This document shows positions 4,751 through 9,902 of a stretch of 9,902 nt of DNA, one piece after another (within the stretch, counting starts at the first letter, position 1; each line of letters opens with the position of its first letter). Where the stretch lies: assembly GCA_012515135.1 (NCBI GenBank), contig JAAYYX010000128.1:1-9902 (forward strand). Direction: 5' to 3'. The notes beneath the pieces were generated by a model. It saw only the letters and a program-made list of their open reading frames with translations, was not told where the DNA came from and did no database searches. The stretch is from Clostridiales bacterium. GTDB lineage: Bacteria > Bacillota > Clostridia > Peptostreptococcales > Anaerovoracaceae. Both the position numbers and the translations under genes were made by a program.

Positions 4751-7183
4751 ATGTTAGTACCAATTGAATGGCTAAAGGATTATACAGAGGTTAACGTGAC
4801 CACTGAAGAATTCTGTGAAAAAATGATAATGTCCGGCTCAAATGTTGAAAGTGTTAAGCTTTTTGGAGAAGGCATCGAAAACGTTGTGGTGGGAAAGGTT
4901 ATAAAAAAAGAGAAGCATCCCGATGCGGACAAGCTTTCCGTATGTATGGTGGACGTGGGAGAAGACGAACCGTTGCAGATAGTATGCGGTGCAGCAAATG
5001 TGGCGGAGGGAATAAATGTTGCAGTTGCAAGAGACAACAGTAGGATACCCGGACCACTGCACGGCCAGACCCAAAATGAGGGGGCAACAAGAATAAAAAA
5101 AGGAAAGATCAGAGGGGTTTTATCCTTTGGAATGATATGCTCTGCCCAGGAGCTGGGCTTTGATGATAAGGTCATACCGGTGGCTCATAAAGACGGCATA
5201 TGGATACTGCCCGAAGGACTTTCACCCGGAGCAGATATCAAAGAGGCCATGGAACTCGTAAGTGCCGCAGTGGATTTTGAGATAACTCCCAACAGATCCG
5301 ACTGCCTTTCAATGATAGGCATGGCAAGGGAATCGGCAGCTACACTGGCAAGTAAACTGCACTACCCTGAAATAAAGATTTCAGCCGCATCCGATAAAGA
5401 GGCAAAAGATTATATTGATATCAGTATAAATGATCCCGCTCTCTGCAAAAGATATGCGGCAAAGATAGTTACCGATATCAGGATACAGCAGTCCCCCTGG
5501 TGGCTGCAGAAAAGGCTGATGTATGCCGGTATGAGACCCATAAACAATATTGTTGATATAACCAATTTTGTTATGCTGGAATATGGCCAGCCCATACACG
5601 CATTCGATATAAGACAGATAGAAGGAAAAAAGATCGTTGTGGAAACAGCTTCAAAAGGTGAGAAGTTCTTTACTTTGGACGGCAGCGAAAGGATCCTTGA
5701 CGAAACCATGCTGATGATAAAGGACGGAATGAAAAATGTGGCTGTGGCAGGTGTCATGGGAGGCCTTGACTCAGAGATAAAAGACGATACAAAAACGATC
5801 CTGGTGGAATCCGCCAACTTTGATCCGGAGAGCATCAGGCGGACATCCAAGAAACTCGGCCTTCGTACCGAGGCCTCTTCCAGGTTCGAAAAGAAAGTGG
5901 ACCCTGCTCTTTGCATCATCTGTGCAGAGAGAGTCTGCAGCCTTATTGAAATGCTTGGGGCAGGCAACGTCGTAAAGGGGGAGGTGGACGTCTATCCGTC
6001 TCCTGAAAGCCCAAAAAAAATAGATGTAAGGCCGGCAAGAATAAATCATGTGCTGGGCGTAGAAATAGCAGCAGAGGAAATGGCAGAAATGTTTGAAGCT
6101 CTGGAAATGAAAGTGGAAAGAGAAGGGGAAATTCTCAGAGTAATGCCGCCTTCCGTGAGAAGGGATCTTGATTCGGAGGTGGATTTCACCGAAGAAGCTG
6201 CAAGGATGTACGGATATGACAGGCTTCCCGTGACCATACCCAGGGGAAACAGTGAAGCCGCCTTAAGCAGAGAAGAGAATCTCAGAAAGCTGACAAGGGA
6301 TACCCTTTGTGCTCTGGGAGCAAATGAAATACAGACATATTCTTTTGTAAGCCCCAAAAGTATCGATCATATAGGTATAGAAGAGGATTCCTGGGAAAGA
6401 AATTTTGTTCATCTCAAAAATCCTCTTGGAGAGGAAAATTCCGTGATGCGTACCATACTTACTCCCGGCATGCTTGAAGTAATGGGAAGAAACTGGTCAA
6501 GAAAGGCAGAAGCGTTGAAATGCTTTGAAATAGGCAGCACATTCGGAAAAGATCTGATCCATGAAGAGACTCTCCCCCAAGAGCAGGATGCACTTTGCAT
6601 AGGTCTTTACGGGGAGGGATATGACTTCTTTACTTTGAAGGGCATGGTGACAGAAATGCTCAATGTGCTGAAAATAAAAGATCCGGAATTCGAAGCCGAA
6701 AACGGCTACAGGGTATATCATCCGGGCAGGTGTGCCAGGATATCATATAAAGGCGAGGAATTGGGCATAATGGGAGAGATACATCCCGATGTGGCAGAGC
6801 TTATGGGAATAGGACAGAGGTGCCATGTGGCCGAGTTCATGTTCGATAAGGTGATGAAAAATGCCAGCACGGAAGTTTATTACAGCCCTCTTCCCAAATA
6901 TCCCGCAGTTGCCAGGGACATAGCTTTGCTTATAAAAGAAGATATACCGGCCGGTTCTGTGGAAAAAGTGATCCGCGAAGCCGGCGGAAGCATACTGGAG
7001 AGCGTAAAACTATTTGATGTTTACAGAGGGAAACAGGTGGATAACGGCATGAAGAGCGCAGCTTTTGCGCTAACATACAGACATCCCGAAAAAACACTCA
7101 CCGACGAAGAGGTGACCAAAATACACGAAAAAGTTCTTGCGGCACTAAAAGAAAAATTTGATGCCGTCCTAAGAGATGTATAA
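4751..7183 (+). CDS. pheT: Phenylalanine--tRNA ligase beta subunit
   Basis: PheT is the beta subunit of the alpha2beta2 Phe-tRNA synthetase. It contributes tRNA binding and editing of mis-charged Tyr-tRNA-Phe. The product has 810 residues, full length. The order of domains is normal: the N-terminus MLVPIEWLKDY, an EMAP/OB-type tRNA-binding domain (about 40-152, KEKHPDADKLSVC and GMICSAQELGF), the B3/B4 editing domain (about 212-385, with RPINNIVDITNFVMLEYGQ and AGVMGG), the B5 domain (about 420-494, with RRDLDSEVDFTEEAARMYGYD), a catalytic-like core (about 500-700, inactive as a synthetase in this family) and the FDX-ACB anticodon-binding domain (about 714-809, YPAVARDIALLI to RHPEKTLTDEEV). 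Within the OB domain, residues 93-115 look unlike the usual VALPGAVLPGG stretch and a few residues longer. ATG 4751 has an excellent RBS. The zapA start follows the stop after 15 nt. Confidence 0.98.
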   Translation: MLVPIEWLKDYTEVNVTTEEFCEKMIMSGSNVESVKLFGEGIENVVVGKVIKKEKHPDADKLSVCMVDVGEDEPLQIVCGAANVAEGINVAVARDNSRIPGPLHGQTQNEGATRIKKGKIRGVLSFGMICSAQELGFDDKVIPVAHKDGIWILPEGLSPGADIKEAMELVSAAVDFEITPNRSDCLSMIGMARESAATLASKLHYPEIKISAASDKEAKDYIDISINDPALCKRYAAKIVTDIRIQQSPWWLQKRLMYAGMRPINNIVDITNFVMLEYGQPIHAFDIRQIEGKKIVVETASKGEKFFTLDGSERILDETMLMIKDGMKNVAVAGVMGGLDSEIKDDTKTILVESANFDPESIRRTSKKLGLRTEASSRFEKKVDPALCIICAERVCSLIEMLGAGNVVKGEVDVYPSPESPKKIDVRPARINHVLGVEIAAEEMAEMFEALEMKVEREGEILRVMPPSVRRDLDSEVDFTEEAARMYGYDRLPVTIPRGNSEAALSREENLRKLTRDTLCALGANEIQTYSFVSPKSIDHIGIEEDSWERNFVHLKNPLGEENSVMRTILTPGMLEVMGRNWSRKAEALKCFEIGSTFGKDLIHEETLPQEQDALCIGLYGEGYDFFTLKGMVTEMLNVLKIKDPEFEAENGYRVYHPGRCARISYKGEELGIMGEIHPDVAELMGIGQRCHVAEFMFDKVMKNASTEVYYSPLPKYPAVARDIALLIKEDIPAGSVEKVIREAGGSILESVKLFDVYRGKQVDNGMKSAAFALTYRHPEKTLTDEEVTKIHEKVLAALKEKFDAVLRDV

Positions 7184-7184
7184 A

Positions 7185-7191
7185 AAGGAGG
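7185..7191 (+). promoter_or_regulatory. Ribosome binding site of zapA
   Basis: AAGGAGG lies 7 nt before ATG 7199, inside an AAGGAGGAGGAG run that offers overlapping Shine-Dalgarno registers. It is the strongest RBS in the window and may lift ZapA synthesis above that of its operon partners. Confidence 0.75.
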
Positions 7192-7198
7192 AGGAGAA

Positions 7199-7765
7199 AT
7201 GGGAAGTAATAAAGTAAGCGTAAGGATCTACGGACAGGAATACGTTATCTCAGGAGACAAATCACAGGAGCATATGATAAGAGTGGCTGCATATGTGGAC
7301 ACTAAAATGCATGAACTGGGCAGCCTGTTCAAAAAAAGCCCCGTTTCTTCTCTGGCTGTACTTTCTGCGGTGAACATCGCGGACGAGTATTTTACTGTTA
7401 TGCAGAAGATAGATGAATCAAAGATAACCAACGAACAGATGGAAGGAGACATCCACAGGTATGAGCAGCTTTGGGAGGAAGCAAAAAAAACGCTTTCGGA
7501 TCAGAGAAAAGAGACGCAGGATGTCATAAGAGAAAAAGAAGAACTTGCTGAGAAACTCAGAGAAAAGGAAAGGCAGATAGAAGAACTTCTAAAGGGAGAG
7601 AAGAATATAGAGGCAGAAGTAGAAAAGCATAAAGCCATAACCGAGGCCGAAACAGAAGAAAAATACAAAGATCTTGAAAATAATTTTTTTGATCTACAGA
7701 TGGAAAATATCCAGTTGAAAAGCGAAGTGGAAAAATTAAAAAGCAGGATCGAACAGGAATTTTGA
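7199..7765 (+). CDS. zapA: Cell division protein ZapA, with long C-terminal coiled coil
   Basis: ZapA binds FtsZ directly, bundles protofilaments and stabilises the Z-ring. The product has 188 residues. The N-terminal ZapA domain (about 3-72) has the expected pattern: KVSVRIYGQEYVISGD, then EHMIRVAAYVDTKMHEL, then SSLAVLSAVNIADEYF. From about 74 to 186 the sequence is almost all charged heptad-like helix (Glu/Lys/Arg/Gln-rich), predicted to be a long coiled coil. Many ZapA proteins are only about 85-130 residues, so the tail is clearly extended, though longer ZapA-like proteins occur in Clostridia. Position after pheT matches the Bacillus order with rnhC missing. Its TGA stop overlaps the mutS2 ATG by one base (TGATG). 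Assignment rests on the N-terminal domain plus context. No membrane segment or signal peptide is present. Confidence 0.9.
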   Translation: MGSNKVSVRIYGQEYVISGDKSQEHMIRVAAYVDTKMHELGSLFKKSPVSSLAVLSAVNIADEYFTVMQKIDESKITNEQMEGDIHRYEQLWEEAKKTLSDQRKETQDVIREKEELAEKLREKERQIEELLKGEKNIEAEVEKHKAITEAETEEKYKDLENNFFDLQMENIQLKSEVEKLKSRIEQEF

Positions 7766-9902
7766 TGAACGAAAAATCCATAAAAATTTTAGAATTCAAT
7801 AAAATCATCCAGCTTCTCATGATGCAGGCCGGCTCAGAAATGACAAGAAAAGTCATATCTGAGCTTGAACCTTTTAATGAGGAAAGATTTGTAAGAGAAG
7901 GGCTTGACGAAACGGAAGAGGCAGAGATTCTTATCACGGTAAAAGGGCCTCTTCCCCTTGGGAATTTTTATGATATAGGAGATCATATAAAGCTGGCCTC
8001 AAAGGGACGCACTCTTACGATGAAACAACTTCTTATGATCCTTTATAATATGAAAATCACAAGAAACACAGTAAATTTTCTAAAGGGAGACCTGCCGCCC
8101 CTGCCCATTCTAAAAGGCATGGCCGAAGTCCTTGAGGTATACAGGGAACTGGAAGAGGAAATAGACAGATGCATATTGTCGGAGGAGGAGATGGCCGATG
8201 ATGCCAGCAGCGGACTCAAAAGCATCAGAAGGGATATGATCAGGCAGAACGAAGCTGTGAAAGACAAGATCAGCAGTATCATAAACTCTTCTGAAAATCG
8301 GACGATGCTGCAGGACTATATAGTGACCATGAGAGACGGACGATATGTTATACCGGTGAAACAGGAATATAAGACCAGATTTCCGGGAGTGGTGCACGAC
8401 CAGTCGGCCAGCGGAGCTACTCTTTTTATAGAACCTCAGGTGATAGTTGACATGAACAACCGGCTGAGACAGCTGGAAATCCAGGAAAAAGCCGAAGTAG
8501 AAAGAATACTGGCCGAGCTTTCAGAGGAAATCGCCCGGCACTTTCATGGGCTAATGAATAATCAGGAACTTCTGGTGCATATGGATCTCATATCCGCAAA
8601 GGGCAAACTGGCAAAGCTCCAGAAAGCCGAAAGACCTTTTATATCGGGAGAAGGCCATCTTGCGCTGGTTGCTGCCAGACATCCCCTTATCGAAAAGGAC
8701 AAGGTGGTTCCCATTGATGTTTCCATAGGGGATGCGTACAATGCTTTGATAGTTACGGGACCCAACACCGGCGGCAAGACAGTGACTCTAAAGACCACGG
8801 GACTCCTTTGCATGATGGCTCAGACGGGACTTTTTATTCCTGCGGCGTCAAATAGCAGGGTGCCGGTCTTTTGCGATATATTTGCTGACATTGGGGATGA
8901 GCAGAGCATAGAACAGAGCCTTTCAACATTTTCCTCCCATATGAAAAATATAGTAGAAATAACAAAAAAGGCGGGAACAGGATCTCTGGTCCTGCTTGAT
9001 GAACTGGGTGCCGGGACGGACCCCACTGAGGGAGCGGCTCTGGCCATAGCACTGCTGGAATACCTGAGGGCAAAAGATGCCAATATACTGGCAACGACAC
9101 ATTATACAGAACTGAAAAAATATGCGCTTTCCACAGAGGGCGTGGAAAATGCCTCAATGGAATTCGATGTGGAAACTTTGAGTCCGACTTTCAAACTTAC
9201 CATGGGGATCCCGGGCAAGTCCAATGCATTTGAAATCTCAAAAAAACTCGGTCTTATTGACAGTATAACGGAAAAGGCCAGGGAACTGCTTTCCGGAGGC
9301 GATCTTGAATTCGAAGAAGTCATTTCCGCCATGGAAGAAGACAAAAAAGCCGCAGAAAAGGAAAGGGATCAGGCCATCACTCTCAATATCCAAATGAAAA
9401 AATTGAAGGAAGAAATGGATGAGGACCTGAGAAGACTTGAAGAAAGAAAAGAAAAAATCATAAGCAAAGCCAAGGAAGAAGCCCGTGATATGATCCAAGA
9501 GGCAAAGCAGATATCCGATGAGGTCAGAGAAGAGCTTAGGAACATATCAAAAAAAGAAAGCCTTTCCCAAAAAGAACAAAGAAATGAAAACACCAGAAGA
9601 AAGATAAAGGATGCGGCCGGCAGGTACAAACAGCAGATAATAAAAGAAATAAACGATGATCCTGTGAGAATAGAAGATGTAAAGACGGGGGATAGGGTAA
9701 AGGTGCTCACCCTGGGTCAAAACGGAGAGATAATAGCTCTTCCGGATGACAAGGGTGAAATGACTGTTCAGGTGGGCAGGTTAAGAGTAAAAGCAAAGAC
9801 GGAAGATCTGAAAATAATAAACGAAGGGAAAAAGAAAAAGAGCACCCGGGCAGACAGACACTACAGGCAGCTTTACAGCATAAAGGCAAAGAGTGTTTCG
9901 GT
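7765..9902 (+). CDS. mutS2: MutS2 ATPase (endonuclease/ribosome-rescue factor), 3'-truncated by window edge
   Basis: MutS2 is a MutS-related ABC-type ATPase without the mismatch-recognition domain. In the family it is linked to suppression of homologous recombination and, in Bacillus, to splitting collided ribosomes. The frame is open from ATG 7765 to the window end, giving 712 codons plus 2 nt of an expected 780-800. It starts MNEKSIKILEFNKII as usual, with AGGAA at 7755-7759 as RBS. The core and lever region covers about 1-310 (GRYVIPVK, HDQSASGATLFIEP). Walker A is GPNTGGKT (332-339), Walker B is LVLLDE (408-413), followed by LGAGTDPTEGAALA, and the TTHYTELKKYA switch has its His at 446. 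A charged coiled coil covers about 518-630 and a KOW-like segment about 638-685 (DVKTGDRVKVLTLGQNGEI). The C-terminal Smr nuclease domain would lie beyond base 9902. No frame break is seen. Translation is probably coupled to zapA through TGATG. Confidence 0.97.
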   Translation, partial: MNEKSIKILEFNKIIQLLMMQAGSEMTRKVISELEPFNEERFVREGLDETEEAEILITVKGPLPLGNFYDIGDHIKLASKGRTLTMKQLLMILYNMKITRNTVNFLKGDLPPLPILKGMAEVLEVYRELEEEIDRCILSEEEMADDASSGLKSIRRDMIRQNEAVKDKISSIINSSENRTMLQDYIVTMRDGRYVIPVKQEYKTRFPGVVHDQSASGATLFIEPQVIVDMNNRLRQLEIQEKAEVERILAELSEEIARHFHGLMNNQELLVHMDLISAKGKLAKLQKAERPFISGEGHLALVAARHPLIEKDKVVPIDVSIGDAYNALIVTGPNTGGKTVTLKTTGLLCMMAQTGLFIPAASNSRVPVFCDIFADIGDEQSIEQSLSTFSSHMKNIVEITKKAGTGSLVLLDELGAGTDPTEGAALAIALLEYLRAKDANILATTHYTELKKYALSTEGVENASMEFDVETLSPTFKLTMGIPGKSNAFEISKKLGLIDSITEKARELLSGGDLEFEEVISAMEEDKKAAEKERDQAITLNIQMKKLKEEMDEDLRRLEERKEKIISKAKEEARDMIQEAKQISDEVREELRNISKKESLSQKEQRNENTRRKIKDAAGRYKQQIIKEINDDPVRIEDVKTGDRVKVLTLGQNGEIIALPDDKGEMTVQVGRLRVKAKTEDLKIINEGKKKKSTRADRHYRQLYSIKAKSVS

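Noticed and set aside
7765..9902. mutS2 as a pseudogene, because no stop or Smr domain is seen
   Set aside because: The frame is intact with all ATPase motifs. It simply runs off the window about 70-90 codons before the expected end.
1..9902. A new defence, mobile or biosynthetic system
   Set aside because: All but about 200 bases are accounted for by recognisable housekeeping genes on one strand. No integrase, transposase, direct-repeat array or unassigned gene is present.

Overview
The window is an ordinary chromosomal stretch of a low-to-mid GC Gram-positive anaerobe, most likely a member of the Clostridia. The evidence is the gene content and order, the A-rich coding strand, heavy use of ATA for Ile and AGA/AGG for Arg, strong GGAGG-type ribosome binding sites, a MutS2 gene, and a PheS of the Firmicutes type with a CxxC/CxxC loop. 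The genus cannot be settled from the sequence. All eight genes lie on the + strand, and both ends of the window cut a gene.

Region 1 (1-1658) is the end of a division and cell-wall (dcw) cluster. It holds the 3' part of murG, which makes lipid II, overlapping by ATGA with ftsQ/divIB, a membrane divisome protein. Region 2 (1659-2930) is a free-standing ftsZ unit. It has its own extended -10 promoter, a perfect inverted repeat lying across the -35/spacer of that promoter, a clear RBS and a terminator hairpin after the stop codon. There is no ftsA between ftsQ and ftsZ.

Region 3 (2945-9902) is a tightly packed translation, division and ribosome-quality-control operon. The order is a SpoU/TrmH-family RNA methyltransferase, pheS, pheT, zapA and mutS2 (cut at the right edge, Smr domain outside). 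Gaps are 4, 11 and 15 nt and then a 1-nt overlap. The order matches the Bacillus ysgA-pheS-pheT-...-zapA-...-mutS2 neighbourhood with the intervening genes absent. No T-box leader fits in front of it.

The two halves meet functionally in that FtsZ and its bundling partner ZapA lie about 4.3 kb apart, on either side of the Phe-tRNA synthetase genes. No non-coding stretch exceeds about 104 nt. I found no RNA gene, mobile element, CRISPR array or phage feature, and no sign of a novel defence or biosynthetic system. The points most worth a second look are the palindrome over the ftsZ promoter and how region 3 is transcribed and regulated.
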